Shown piece by piece: positions 22,864 to 33,922 of a DNA stretch of 64,000 nt (positions within the stretch are counted from its first letter, which is position 1; every line of letters begins with the position of its first letter). The translations under genes and the position numbers were made by a program. Under the pieces are notes generated by a model that did no database searches, was not told the DNA's origin, and saw only the letters and a list, made by a program, of their open reading frames with translations. Source of the stretch: Lolium rigidum (Eukaryota > Streptophyta > Magnoliopsida > Poales > Poaceae); contig NC_061510.1 of assembly GCF_022539505.1 (NCBI RefSeq), positions 36,667,047 through 36,731,046 on the forward strand, read 5' to 3'.

Positions 22864-24631
22864 TTCATCATCGGTATTGGCATCCCCTTGGTTTGTTCCA
22901 AGCTTGGGGAGTGCCGCGGTATCACATCATCACTACCTTTTACTTTTTACTATCAAGTAGTGTCATATCATGAGTAGGGAAGTTATCATATAAGATGGGT
23001 TGCAGTATGGAAGTATCTCTCCTTTGGTTGGTTGTCTATGTATCCCTTGGTGTGAGTTATCGTTATGAAATATTAATGAGAAGTCTTATCGTTTACATAT
23101 TGCACACCTTATTTTAGTTTGCAATTTCTATTATATGATTGATCTTGATTTTAGTATTGGTACCACTTTGGGAGCATTGAGTAAATCTATTTGGTTTCGG
23201 CAAACTTAGCATTGGTCAATAGCAACAACACCTTGAGGTTTAAATAGAAAAGAGAAATACATATAGCTGTTTCATTGTCTTCCTTTCTTGTTAGCTCATA
23301 GCTTATTATTCTGAAGTTAAAATTGTTTGTGCTTACAAGAAAGATGCATGATTGTTTCTATCACATTTATATTCGTTTGTTTCCCTCAACTTTTGTGCTT
23401 GCTAATTAACCTTGCTAGCCAAAGACCCGTACCGAGAGGGAATGCTTCTCGTGCATCCAAACCTCAACCCAAACCTATGCCATTTGTGTCCACCATATCT
23501 ACCTACTACATGGTATTTCCTGCCATTCCAAGTAAATACTTCATGTGCTACCTTTAAACAATTCAAAATTTATTACTTCTTATTTGTTTCAATGTTTTAT
23601 AGCTCATGAGGAAGTATGTGGTGTTTTATCTTTCAGTCTTGTTAGGCAGCTTCCACTAATGGACTAGTGGCTTCATCCACTTATCCTATAATTTTGCAAA
23701 AAGAGCTGGCAACGGGGTTCCCACCCCAATTAATCAACTCTCATTAATAATTCTCTTCACATGTTTTGCCCTGATTCATCAGTAAGCAACTTAACTTTGC
23801 AATAGACACTCCTCCATGGTATGAGATTGTTGGAAGGCACCCGAGGATTCGGTTAGCCATGGCTTGTGTAAGCAAAGGTTGGGGGGAGTGTCATCCTTAA
23901 ATAAACTAAAGTACATGTGTAAACAAAAGAGAAGAGGGATGATCTACCTTGCTGGTAGAGATAACGTCCTTCATGGGAGCCGCTCTTTGGAGGTCTGTTT
24001 GGCAAGGGGGTTAGAGTACCCGCTACCAGTCGTTGACAACAACAAACACCTCTCAAAATATTACTTTTATTCTCTTTATGCGATTTCAAAATTGAAAAAT
24101 CTCTAGCACATGATTTAATCCTCGCTTCCTCTTGCGAAGGGCCTGTCTTTTACTTTATGTTGAGTCAGTAAACCTATTTCCCTCCATCTCAAGCAAGCAT
24201 TTGAGTTGTTGTGATCAAACCATTATATTGTGATTTATTTCATCATGTCTTTTATTCTTCCTTGTTTAGTATAAGTTTTATCTAAATGAATATAGCTTTG
24301 AAAGTTATCAATGATCATTATGATTGAGTATGCAAGATGAGCCATATAAACTTTAACATGAGAGCGCCGCTTGATAGATAAGAATAACCTGTTAATTGTT
24401 CTCTGACCAAGAACGAAGTTTGCCATCACCAATTATGATTTCTTATGCACCTTTATTTGTGATTACCTTATACTTGTTTCAAGTTGAATTATATGAGGAA
24501 GTTGTTTACTAGAATGTCTTGTGTGAATGAATATGATGCTTCTTGTCCGTATTTGATTTATCGACTCTTCACTCCATAAACATGTGGTCATGTTTACCGA
24601 GTTCGGTTTCGCTTGGGGACAAGCGAAGTCT
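22864..24631 (+). other. Athila 3' non-coding region
   Basis: About 1.8 kb without a supported gene. It includes a PPT-like motif CCAAGCTTGGGGAGTGCC near 22898 and the block 23397-23600 shared with family A. AT-rich and free of pol text. Confidence 0.7.
23397..23600 (+). repeat. Block shared with family A interior
   Basis: Matches the reverse complement of about 13395-13600, with the longest runs around CCATTTGTGTCCACCATA and CCTACTACATGGTATTT. One-base indels separate the matching runs. Confidence 0.7.
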
Positions 24632-24645
24632 AAGCTTGGGGGAGT
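24632..24645 (+). promoter_or_regulatory. Polypurine tract of the Athila-type element
   Basis: AAGCTTGGGGGAGT immediately precedes the 3' LTR start TGATACGTCC. Confidence 0.8.
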
Positions 24646-25189
24646 TGATACGTCCAATTTGCATCACTATTTTATATCATAATTTGCTCGTTATTCATTG
24701 ATATATTTCATATTTGGAGATAATACTTATGTTATTCCATCTATTTTGCATGTTTCATGATTATTGGAGGATCGCGCACCGGAGCCGAGATTCTCGCTGA
24801 AAAAGCACCGTCGAATGCAATATTTCGGAAGATCAACAATTGACGGGAATTATACTGAAAATCCTATTTTTCCGGAAGACGGAGGTAGCCAAAGGGGGAG
24901 CCGAGGAGGGCCGCCATGGGCCCCCTCATAGGCCGGCGCGGGCCCTGCCCGGCCGCGCCGCCTCGTGAGGAGGGGGCCCACAGCCCCCTCTCGCCTCCTT
25001 TTCTTCGCGTACGCCTTCGTCCCGAAAACCTAAGCTCCAGGGGTACGTCGCGAAGAGTCACAGCCGCCTCTGCGGGGCGGAGAACACCAGAGAGAAAAGA
25101 GCTCTCCGGCAGGCTGAGATCCGCCGGGGAAATTCCCTCCCGGAGGGGGAAATCGACGCCATCGTCACCGTCATCGAGCTGGACATCAT

Positions 25190-25236
<47 letters not shown>

Positions 25237-26166
25237 CCGCCATCTCCACCGCTGCACCTCATCACCGCTGTAACAATTTGGGTTTGATCTTGTTTGTTTG
25301 ATAGGGGAAACTCTCCCGGTGTTGATTTCTACTTGTTATTGATGCTATTGAGTGAAACCGTTGAACCAAGGTTTATGTTCAGATTGTTATTCATCATCAT
25401 ATCACCTCTGATCATGTTCCATATGATGTCTCGTGAGTAGTTCGTTTAGTTCTTGAGGACATGGGTGAAGTCTAAATGTTAGTAGTGAAGTATGGTTGAG
25501 TAATATTCAATGTTATGATATTTAAGTTGTGGTGTTATTCTTCTAGTGGTGTCGCGTGAACGTCGAGTACACGACACTTCACCTTTATGGGCCTAGGGGA
25601 ATGCATCTTGTACTCGTTTGCCAATTGCGGGGTTGCCGGAGTGACAGAAACCCGAGCCCCCGTTGGTATATCGATGCAGGAGGGATAGAAGGATCTCAGA
25701 GTTTAAGGCTGTGGTTAGATTTATCTTAATTACTTTCTTGTAGTTGCGGATGCTTGCAAGCGGTATAATCACAAGTATGTATTAGTCCTAGGAAGGGCGG
25801 TACATTAGCATAGGTTCACCCACACAACACTTATCAAAACAATGAAGATTAATTAGCCGTATGTAGCGAAAGCACTAGACTAAACTCCCGTGTGTCCTCG
25901 AGAACGTTTGGTCATTATAAGTAAACAAACCGGCTTGTCCTTTGTTCTAAAAAGGATTGGGCCACTCGCTGCAATTATTACTCTCGCACTTTACTTACTC
26001 GTACTTTATTCATCTGTTACATCAAAACCCCCGAATACTTGTCTGTGAGCATTTATAGTGAATCCTTCATCGAAACTGCTTGTCAACACCTTCTGCTCCT
26101 CGTTGGGATCGACATTCTTACTTATCGAAGATACTACGATACACCCCCTATACTTGTGGGTCATCA
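24646..26166 (+). mobile_element. Athila-type element, 3' LTR
   Basis: 1521 bp, TGATACGTCCAATTTGC to GGGTCATCA. Its right flank TGGTG should equal a target duplication lying outside the window on the left. It interrupts a Sirevirus-type pol gene, which resumes at 26167. Confidence 0.92.
25193..25236 (+). repeat. CAT trinucleotide microsatellite inside the LTR
   Basis: 44 bp of CAT repeat here against 20 bp at 764-783 in the 5' LTR. The two LTRs were equal at insertion, so the difference arose since by slippage or array gain. Confidence 0.9.
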
Positions 26167-27155
26167 TGGTGTTCTTGGAGGATAATGGCTCCCAAGTGGA
26201 GCAAGTTGTTCCATGTGCTGCAGGTGATGATGATCCTTCCGATGCCATCAAGCTTATGGGCATTGGGCACATTCAGCCCACGAAGATTCACACTAATGAC
26301 CAAACTGGTGGAGAAGAATCCTCAAGCTCAGCTCAAGTGGAGCCGAGCTCAACTCAAGCTGAACCATCTAGTGCAGCCCAAGATTCATCCTCCACTCAAG
26401 ATGAGCCGCATTCCGAAGAACAAGAAGAAAACCCTCATTCTCTTGAGCAAGACCAAGATGCTGATCAAGAATCATCCTCATCCCATAGTCAAGCTCAAGT
26501 TATCCCTCATGATCGAGAACTATCAAGGGATGAATTTATTGATCATAAAGGAACCATTCGGAAGATCAAGGCTGCTTCAAGGGCAAGTGACATGAAAGTG
26601 CATCAAGTCCTTGGTAGCATCTCAAGAGGAGTGGTAACTCGTGGACACCATGCATTACTTATCACCTATTGTCAGCATCATGCTTTTGTGTCTAGCTTTG
26701 AGCCACTCAAGGTACACAAAGCCTTGGTTGATCCAGATTGAGCAATTTCCATGTAAGAGGAGTTGGAATGTTTCAACCGCAATGAAGTATGGTCTCTAGT
26801 AGAGAGACCCAAAGATCATCGCATCAATGTCAATATTGGGACCAAATGGGTGTTCAAGAACAAGCAAGATGAGAATGACATTGTTATAAGAAATAAAGCA
26901 AGGTTAGTGGCGCAAGGGTTTGCCCAAATAGAAGGTATGGATTATGAGGACACCTTGGCGCCGGTTGCCCGTCTTGAAGCTATTCGTCTTTTGCTTGCAT
27001 TTGCATCTTTTCATAATTTCAATCTATATCAAATGGATGTGAAGACTGCATTTTTGAATGGTCCCCTAAAAGAAACTGCATATGTGGCTCAACCCCCGGG
27101 TTTCGAAGATCCATGACATCCCAACCATGTGTATTTACTCCATAAGGCACTCGGG
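26167..27155 (+). pseudogene. Sirevirus/Maximus-type Copia pol fragment (integrase-RT linker and RT N-terminus)
   Basis: The fragment starts in frame with VFLEDNGSQVEQVVPC and an acidic, Gln/Ser-rich linker (repeated AQVEPSS-like units). It continues with [40 protein letters not shown] text, [15 protein letters not shown] and [13 protein letters not shown], which is the first half of a Copia RT. A stop at 26739 and another at 27114 (in QPPGFEDP then stop, HPNHVYLLHKAL) break it. Homology ends near 27155 before the YVDD block. The linker plus this RT style fits the Sirevirus lineage. It is the oldest layer of the nest. Confidence 0.85.
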
Positions 27156-27860
27156 ATAGATGAAAGCCCAAATCCAGACGAAAATGAGGATCTGAAACGC
27201 GACTAGACCATTTTTCGCCATCCGAATAAAAAAACAGCTCCTGAAAACCTTGTCTGGGAAACGGCGAGAGATGCTCTTAGTTTAGGTGCAGGTATGCTTA
27301 TCTCATCGTCCGCTTTGTTAGCTGCAGCTAACAAATCTTGTAGGCAACACGCACGTACGCGGTCGACCGGCCGTCCGGACCGTAGTATTTTTGCGTGAAT
27401 ACATATACCTACAAAATAAAAATTCGTTGCCTTCCTTTTGCTTAGGCGCTAATTCTAGCTGCCTAAACTGAACGGGCCGCGCATGCATGTTTGATGCATC
27501 AATGGACTCTCTAGATTCATGTACATGCACGTATTAAACTGATTAAACAAATGACCAGCTCCATGTGTACATATACGCAGCTTGCTGAGTTGTTCGTACC
27601 AGCCTAACCCTAACTTGCACTTCTTTTACAAAAACTCGTCGAACAAATCCCACAAGGCGAGGTCGCGCGTGAAGCGAGTCGGTGTCGGCTCGGTGGAACT
27701 TTAGACGCAATAAATATTTGTGCAGCCTGCAGCATACCTTGATCTGTACCACTGTTGCTATCCCGTAGCCAAATCCATTGAGAGGTTATGATTCTTGCGC
27801 CACCTGCAAATATTCAGCCGTTGGGATCCTCCATCTGTTGTGATCCCCAGCTGGCCGGAG
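27156..27860. other. No gene seen
   Basis: About 700 bp without supported coding sequence. GAGAGATGCTCTTAG at 27269-27283 looks like one end of a Tourist-type MITE, but I could not find its partner. Confidence 0.5.
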
Positions 27861-27863
27861 GGC

Positions 27864-27871
27864 TATATAAT
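27864..27871 (+). promoter_or_regulatory. Candidate TATA box
   Basis: TATATAAT, about 340 bp before the ATG at 28208. It may be the promoter remnant of the left copy of the inverted gene pair; a likely leader intron ends TATACTCAG at 28200. Confidence 0.4.
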
Positions 27872-27946
27872 GCCGTGCCCTTCACAGCTTTTCTTTTTCA
27901 CAACAGCTCCCACGACGCAACAAGTTCTTTGCTGCGGCGAACTCCC

Positions 27947-28144
27947 ATGGCAAGTAAACCAATCTCATCTGTACCTAACTCCTTTAGGCCATACATGTTC
28001 CTGATGGCCGCTAGGCAAGAGACTTGCCAGCCGGCAAGACGGCGGCGGCCGCCAGCATCGACTCCGGGCTACCAGTCATCAGCAACTGCAGCAGCCAGCG
28101 CATTACGACTAGCTGCACACCAGTCGCCTTGTTTTCCTTTATAA
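27947..28144 (+). CDS. Short ORF of doubtful status in leader region
   Basis: A 65-codon frame opens with MASKPISSVPNSF about 75 bases after the candidate TATA. It is basic and Ala/Arg/Pro-rich, with no recognised domain. It may be an upstream first exon, or chance. Confidence 0.2.
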   Translation: MASKPISSVPNSFRPYMFLMAARQETCQPARRRRPPASTPGYQSSATAAASALRLAAHQSPCFPL

Positions 28145-28207
28145 CGGCTTGCTTGATTCTTTTTCTTGCTTCATGCTTTTTGTGAATTTTTGTATACTCA
28201 GGCTGAG

Positions 28208-29578
28208 ATGGACAGGCGCGACAAATCCCATGGCAGGAAGTCCGGCAGTGCTCATGAAAAAAGAGAACCTCGCTCCACCAAGACATACAAGGGCCATGCC
28301 GACAGATCCGTCAGCCCGAACGGAAAAGAAGGTGAGATCCTTCATCCTCCGCCACCGCCGCCTAGGAAAAGTGGAAGGGTCACGACTTACATCAGGGAGT
28401 CGCCACCCCTTCCGGCGGTTTACCGTTACCTCGGTGCCCACGCGTAAGTGATCAAGCACCGGCCGTGTCACCGCGCCTCCATCCATCGAGGTTATCGCCG
28501 TGGATATTAAAGCTCCACTTGCCATACCTGAAGTACGTACAACTCAAGTACCGTATCTTTTTTCTTCCCTTGCATCCATCTTGATCCAACAAATCTTGTC
28601 ATCTTCATGTCCAGGATAAGCTTAAGGATGTTCTGCTGCACATCAAAGGCAAGACGGAGCAGCTATCCTGCGACTGGCTCGCTGAAGGTGAGGCCAGCCA
28701 CGCTCCTACTGCCGACCTTGTGGGGTCGCCGGCGCAAGTGCCCGCTCCTGCCCTAGGTATACCCGTTCAAGACACTGCAACTGAGGAGATGCCACTTCAT
28801 CCGTGGATGAAGTTGTCGGGACAGTCGTGAAGAGGATGTGTTCGCCCCACCATGGTAAACTTACGTGCTCGCTTATCTCTTCCCGTACGGGTGCATCTTG
28901 GCCTTTATTTCTTCCTACTTTTGTGTGAGCACTCACTAGCTGCTTCTTTTACTTTCAGACTTGCTGAGTGACGCGCTCTTCGGTGCCTCTGCTTACTCTT
29001 CGGAGGCTAGGGCACTCCGCATTCGCCCTGAGAAGAACAAGAAGCTCCATGAGAGCGTGGCAGACATCTTGTCGGTCCTGCGCCGTCCTTCAAGCGGCGA
29101 GACGTCGGGCGTGCCGATACTTGCCCTTCCTGACGCGACACAGGCCGATCAACGTATGAAGAGGAACATCGCCGGCGACCTGGAGAATGTCCAAACTGCC
29201 TGGCGCGCCGTGCCGCTGGAGAAAGATGACGTCATCGGCAAGATTGAGTACAACATCATAGCCTGGGATGAGGGATACAAGGGCTTGCCACTCGCCGACC
29301 TCCAGGCCCTTATGGGCCACCTGAAAGTGTTGGTGACTCGCTTGAGGGAGATTCGCCATCCCCGGCAAGGCTATCTCCCTGGCTTCTCAAGCACGTCCGC
29401 TCCGAAGCTGCTTGCACATAAACCAATGATGGTGTTGCCTGGCTGAAGGCAGACAGACCCCATCTTGAGAAGCGTGTCGCCGAACTGGAGCGGGCGCGCA
29501 CCAAGCAACAAACATGCGTCACAAAATACGACGAGCTTGCTTCGGAAGCTCGTAGGCGGGAGAAGGAGGTCGCCGGGC
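28208..29578 (+). pseudogene. Left copy of a convergent, intron-bearing gene pair; function unknown
   Basis: ATG at 28208 follows an intron-like acceptor (TATACTCAG). Exon 1 contains TYKGHADRSVSPNGKEG-type text and a proline run, then CGTAAGTGA gives a stop where the right copy reads RKQSSTG. Splice-like sites follow: CTGAA|GTACGT near 28532, ATGTCCAG|GATAAG near 28614, CCATG|GTAAAC near 28853 and TTTCAG|ACTTGC near 28960. A deletion in the third exon breaks the frame. The last exon (28961-29446) is open and charged, then shifts into a coiled-coil-like tail (LEKRVAELERARTKQQ) that runs through the inverted-repeat spacer. The product is not recognised; the tail resembles retroelement antisense proteins only in composition. 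Confidence 0.6.
28271..29525 (+). repeat. Inverted repeat, left arm (~1.26 kb)
   Basis: From CGCTCCACCAAG at 28271 to GTCACAAA at 29525 the arm matches the reverse complement of 29579-30855, with scattered substitutions and small indels. The spacer is 29526-29578 (53 bp). Confidence 0.9.
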
Positions 29579-30855
29579 TTTGTGATGCATGTTTGTTGCT
29601 AGGCGTGCGCCTGCTCCAGTTCGGCGACACGCTTCTCAAGACGGGGTCTATTGGCCTTCAGCCGGGCAACCCCATCATTGGTTTATGTGCAAGCAGCTTC
29701 AAGTTGCTGGAGGAGCAGATGTGCTTGAGAAGCCAGGGAGGTAGCCTTGCCGGGGGATGGCAAATCTCCCTCAAGGCGAGTCACCAATGCTTTCAGGTGG
29801 CCCATAAGGGCCTGGAGGTCGGCGGGTGGCGAGCCCTTGTATCCGTCATCCTAGGCTATGATGTTGTACTCAATCTTGCCGATGACATCGTCTTTCTCTA
29901 GCAGCACAGCGCGCAAGGCTGCTTGGATATCCCCAGGTTGCCGGCGACGTTCCTCTTCATACATTGATCGGCCTGTGACGTGTCAGGAAGGACAAGCGTT
30001 GGCACGCCTCACGTCTCACCGCTTGAAGGACGGCGGAGGATGGACAGGATGTCCGCCAAGCTCTCTTAGAGCTTCTTGTTCAGATCAAGGCGAATGCGGA
30101 GTGCCCTAGCCTCCGAAGAGTAATCAGAGACACCGAAGGGCGCGTTACTCAACAAGTCTGAAAGTAAAAGAAGCATCAGCTAGTGAGTTCTCACACCAAA
30201 GTAGGAAGAAATAAAGGCCAAGATGCACTAGGATGGGAAGAGATGAGCACGTAAGCTTACCATGGTGGGGCGAACGCAACCTCTTCATGACTGTCTCGAC
30301 AACTTCATCCACCGATGACGCGGCATGACGCTTCTTCTCCTTAATTGCAGTGTCTTGAACGGGCATACCCAGGGAAGGAGCGGGCACTTGCGCCAGCGAT
30401 GCCACAAGGTCGGCAGTAGGAGTGTGGCTGGCCTCACCTTCAACGAGCCAGCCGCATGCTAGCTGCTCCGCCTTGCCTTAGATGTGCGGTAGAACATCCT
30501 GAAGCTTATCCTGCCCATGAAGATGATAAGATTTGTTGGATGAAGATGGAATCAAGGGAAGAAGAAAGATCCAGAACTTGAGCTGTACGTACTTCAGGTA
30601 TGGCAAGCAGAGCTTCAGTATCCACGGCGATAACCTCGTTGGATGGAGGCGTGATACCATGGCCGGTGCTTGATTGCTTACGCATGGGCACCGAGGCAAC
30701 GGTAACCGCCGGAAGGGGTGGCGACTCCCTGGTGTAAGTCGTGACCCTTCCACCCTGCCTAGGCGGCGGTAGCGGAGGATGAAGGATCTCACCTTCTTTT
30801 CCGTTCGGGCTGACGGATCTGTCAGCGCGGCCCTTGTACGGCTTGGTGGAGCGGG
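29579..30855 (-). repeat. Inverted repeat, right arm (~1.28 kb)
   Basis: Reverse-complement partner of 28271-29525. A read-through RNA could fold into a very long hairpin. Confidence 0.9.
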
Positions 30856-30892
30856 GCCTTCTCCCATTTGACTCCTCGTTTCCTTTCCCCAT
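29579..30892 (-). pseudogene. Right copy of the convergent gene pair; function unknown
   Basis: Reading leftwards from ATG 30892, exon 1 (MGKGNEESNGRRPRSTKPY) stays open to the donor near 30594. Exon 2 (DKLQDVLPHI) meets a TAA where the left copy has a lysine. Exon 3 is open here (about 30265-30450: VPAPSLGMPVQDTAIKEK and SVDEVVETVMKRLRSPHHG) though deleted on the left. The last exon has stops, for example KKL then stop near 30080. The two copies therefore have complementary damage. Their N-termini differ (MDRRDKSHGRK against MGKGNEESNGR), so they look like diverged paralogues and not a fresh palindrome. Confidence 0.6.
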
Positions 30893-31455
30893 CTTAAATT
30901 CTGCATCAATGGAGGCAGCAAGAATCCCTGACTTCCTTCAGTTTCTTGTCCCATCTTCTATAAGTACTCACATCCCATGGATTTCAAGAGCCACGAAGAA
31001 CTGGAGAATTCGAAGGAAAATCTAGGTAAGAATCTGATAGAAAGATTTTATGGGAATTGAGATTTCGTTTTCTTCCATGGATTTGATGATTTGATCTTAA
31101 TCTTTCAAAATTTCTCTCCTCTCTTTTATACAGGCTGCTGAAAGTCAGATCTGGCCCTGGCGCCCTGCTTGTTGCAATCATCTTCGGTGGTTCGGCCCGA
31201 GATTCAGGTACTAGAAGAAGGCATCTCCATCACATATACTCCAGTACTTCATGATAGTATTATTTCCATTGTATGTTTATCTTTCTTTTCCATTCTAGTT
31301 TCAGACTGAAACTTTCAGTTCTGTTTTTATGTATCACTGAACTTGCAGTTCTAGTTTCAGATTTAGTTCTGTTCATGTCATAATTGGTTTAGCAACATTA
31401 GCTAGCTGATTTATCTTATAGCCCTTCTCTCTATGTTCATTATTCAGAGATTGCA

Positions 31456-32216
31456 ATGGCGTTTGGGTCGAAACGTACACATGTAGATGATCCGAATGAT
31501 GACGAGGTCAAGGAGACTGGAGGTGATCGAGTTGATGTTGATCTAGGCAATACTGATAGCCGAGCATGGTACGGTTGCAGTTAAATCCCTTCTTGATGAG
31601 GTTATTCTTGTTGATGCACGCAAGAAGAACTCTGGTGGATCAAGACCCTGGAAATGCAAGCATTGTGATAAGAAATTTACAAGTAGTTATACAAGAATTC
31701 GTCATCACTTCTTTGGTCCTAGACCTGGCACGCCACGACAGATCGGTACTATAAAGCTGAGTTTGCTCTTTTACGTGAGGATTTTAACTCCTTTATAATG
31801 AAGAAAGGTTTGTATGCAAAAGCAGCAAGCTGATGCTGCCACTCTGAATGCCATAGATTGGTGGTTCAATTATGGTTCAGGAACTCCACATTTAAACGAG
31901 GTGGCAAAGAAAGTATTGTCTCAGCCAATAAGTAGCTCCTCTGCTGAAAGAAATTGGAGTACCTACTCAGTCATATATAGTATAAAAAAAAATCCTCTGA
32001 ATGTAAACATAGCTGATAAGCTTGTCTACATTCATGCAAACTAGCGTCTCAAGAGAAGATTTTCAGAGGGCTACAATTCAGGTCCACATTATAAGTGGGA
32101 TGTTGAGCCTGAGAATAGTCTGTTGGAGGATTCTAGCTTGAAGCTTGAGCAGCTGCGTTAAGGTAGCTTGGAGGATGAACCAGCTGAACCACCAAGGAAA
32201 ATTCGGAGGACTTGAA
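31456..32216 (+). pseudogene. hAT transposase with large internal deletion
   Basis: The N-terminus begins MAFGSKRTHVDDPNDDE at 31456. After a frameshift near 31565 it gives a BED zinc finger (PWKCKHCDKKFTSSYTRIRHHFFG, read in the frame through 31650-31720; C-X2-C then H-H). At about 31770-31810 it jumps to the C-terminal hAT dimerisation domain (AIDWWFNYGSGTPHLNEVAK, SSSSAERNWSTYSVIYS, NVNIADKLVYIHAN), ending near 32216. The whole catalytic RNase H-like middle (some 400 residues in the family) is missing. A leader intron probably lies at 31207-31447 (CAG|GTACTAG to TATTCAG|AGATTG). No terminal inverted repeats were found with confidence. Confidence 0.8.
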
Positions 32217-33185
32217 TGCTGAAACACTAGGAACTGAATAGCTGATCGGTACTATAAATTTGAAGTTCTGAACTTTGTATTATGTAACATATTGGCTCTT
32301 TTTTGTACTAATAATTCTGAAATCTGAACTACGTGGTTACTAATGGTTCTTTTTTGGTTGAAGGTACATGATGATTGATGAGTTGGTCTCTTGATGAAAC
32401 TTGGAAGACGGCTGTCACTTGGATGCTGCTACTGAGTTTGCTTGTTGCGAATTTTAGTCAATATTTGTCATATATGTTCTAGTACTCGAATTATCTATCT
32501 CAGCACCCTCATCGCGGATCAGTATGCCCCATCGCGGCTGCGTGGAGGAGCCAGTGAGAGCTACGGCGGTGGAGCGCCGCGCCTTGTGTACAGCAAGGAA
32601 CCGGATCCCAGTCCCACCGCGGGTGGAGAGCACTGATGCATAATTGCATGCTACATTGACTGGGCTGCTAGGTGAACGTTTTTCTCCCATTCTGGAAGTC
32701 CATACTCTAGCGTTTCCCAGCGCCCCCTAATCCTACAATCTACCATAACGAAGAACTTCAGTGGCATGAATGACGTAAGTAGCTAAACTTAAACTTTGGC
32801 AAGGATGTGAGATTTAGTGAATACTCCTACATACAAGAGCTTTTTTTTCCTTCTCTGCTTATCTCAAGTAGGTTGGATTCTCCGGTGCCTTGAGGCACTA
32901 TATGCTACCCTCCAACGCCTGAAGAGATTATTTATAACTTTATCAACCGCTCACCGTTCACAATTTACACTGCCCTTAAAAAAATTCAGACCGATAACAT
33001 GGCGAAGTAAATGTTTACATGCAGTGATGCACACTATCATTATCTCTTTACTTCCCGTATGTGAGTCTACTTCAAAATGTGGGCCAAAGTTAACTGATAT
33101 TTTGATCTTGCAAAGGCCTTTATTGTTCCTCATTCCAAGCTCGTCAAAAGGAAATCACCGACAGTCCTCCCTCTATTGTAGGTCA
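32217..33185. other. No gene seen
   Basis: Mixed intergenic sequence with only short frames. A GC-rich patch at 32510-32640 shows no recognisable product. Confidence 0.5.
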
Positions 33186-33485
33186 GGGCATCCCAACGCA
33201 GGTACCCAAACGGACGTGTTGGACCGTCCGTTTTGGGCCGTTTGGGTGGCCATGCGGACATGCGGATAGCTTCCGCGTTCGCGTGTCCGTTTGGGTCGCA
33301 CGTTGCGTCCAACGCGGCGACCCATAAACCCGCCACGTGGTTTGTCTTTCCTTGGCGGTGCTGCGCCATGGTAGGCCTCTACGGGACAGCAATGGCGGGC
33401 GGGAGAACGCGCGGGAAAGTTCCTGCGCGCACGAAAAGGCCTAGGGCGTGCGCTCGCACCCAAGTTTCCCGCCAAGGCCGCCGGC

Positions 33486-33493
33486 TATAAAAG
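33486..33493 (+). promoter_or_regulatory. TATA box before the GC-rich ORF
   Basis: TATAAAAG lies 82 bases upstream of the ATG at 33575 in an otherwise GC-rich stretch. Confidence 0.55.
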
Positions 33494-33574
33494 ACGGCGC
33501 GCACGGCAGACCTCACTCGCTCCGCCGTCCTCTCCCCCACTACCTTCTCCGGCGCCCTCTCCTCCTCCATCACC

Positions 33575-33922
33575 ATGTCGTGCACCCTGCAGACCACGTG
33601 GGCCAAGCTCTCCCTCGTCGCCCGCGCTAGGTTCCCGCGGACGGAGGAGGAGGAGCGGCAGGACGCGCGGTGTGTCGCCGACGACGAGGTGATCCGCGTC
33701 GCGGCCGAGGGGGCGGTGAAGAAGGCAGAGGACGCGGAGCTGGTGGAGGCCGCGGACGGCTCGCACGAGGCCTACGACGGCTGGTATGAGGCCGCGAAAG
33801 AGGGGCCAGACCGTGCCGCCGAGGAGGAGGCGGATGTCCTGCAGCTGCCCTTGCCCGATCGGCGCGCCCACGAGGAGGCTGCGGAGGCCGAGCTCGGCCG
33901 CCAAGACCGCCGGTGTCGCTAG
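33575..33922 (+). CDS. Small charged ORF inside the GC-rich element, function unknown
   Basis: 115 residues, starting MSCTLQTTWAKLSLVARARF. The ATG has a reasonable plant context (CACCATGTC). The rest is dominated by Glu, Ala, Arg and Asp (for example EEEERQDARCVADDEV) and lacks any known motif. The minus strand over the same span is also open for long stretches, as expected of very GC-rich DNA. It may be a captured host exon or a low-complexity accident; the well-placed TATA box slightly favours the former. Confidence 0.35.
   Translation: MSCTLQTTWAKLSLVARARFPRTEEEERQDARCVADDEVIRVAAEGAVKKAEDAELVEAADGSHEAYDGWYEAAKEGPDRAAEEEADVLQLPLPDRRAHEEAAEAELGRQDRRCR

Noticed and set aside
24864..25287. 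Frames with poly-Asp, poly-Met or poly-Ser runs on both strands
   Set aside because: They are translations of the CAT microsatellite within the Athila LTR, not genes.
27269..27283. Tourist-type MITE end
   Set aside because: Only one end found; no matching inverted partner or TAA duplication nearby, so not listed as an element.
28210..30892. Inverted repeat as an assembly palindrome artefact
   Set aside because: The arms differ by substitutions, indels and distinct N-termini, which an artefactual mirror copy would not show; long reads should still confirm it.
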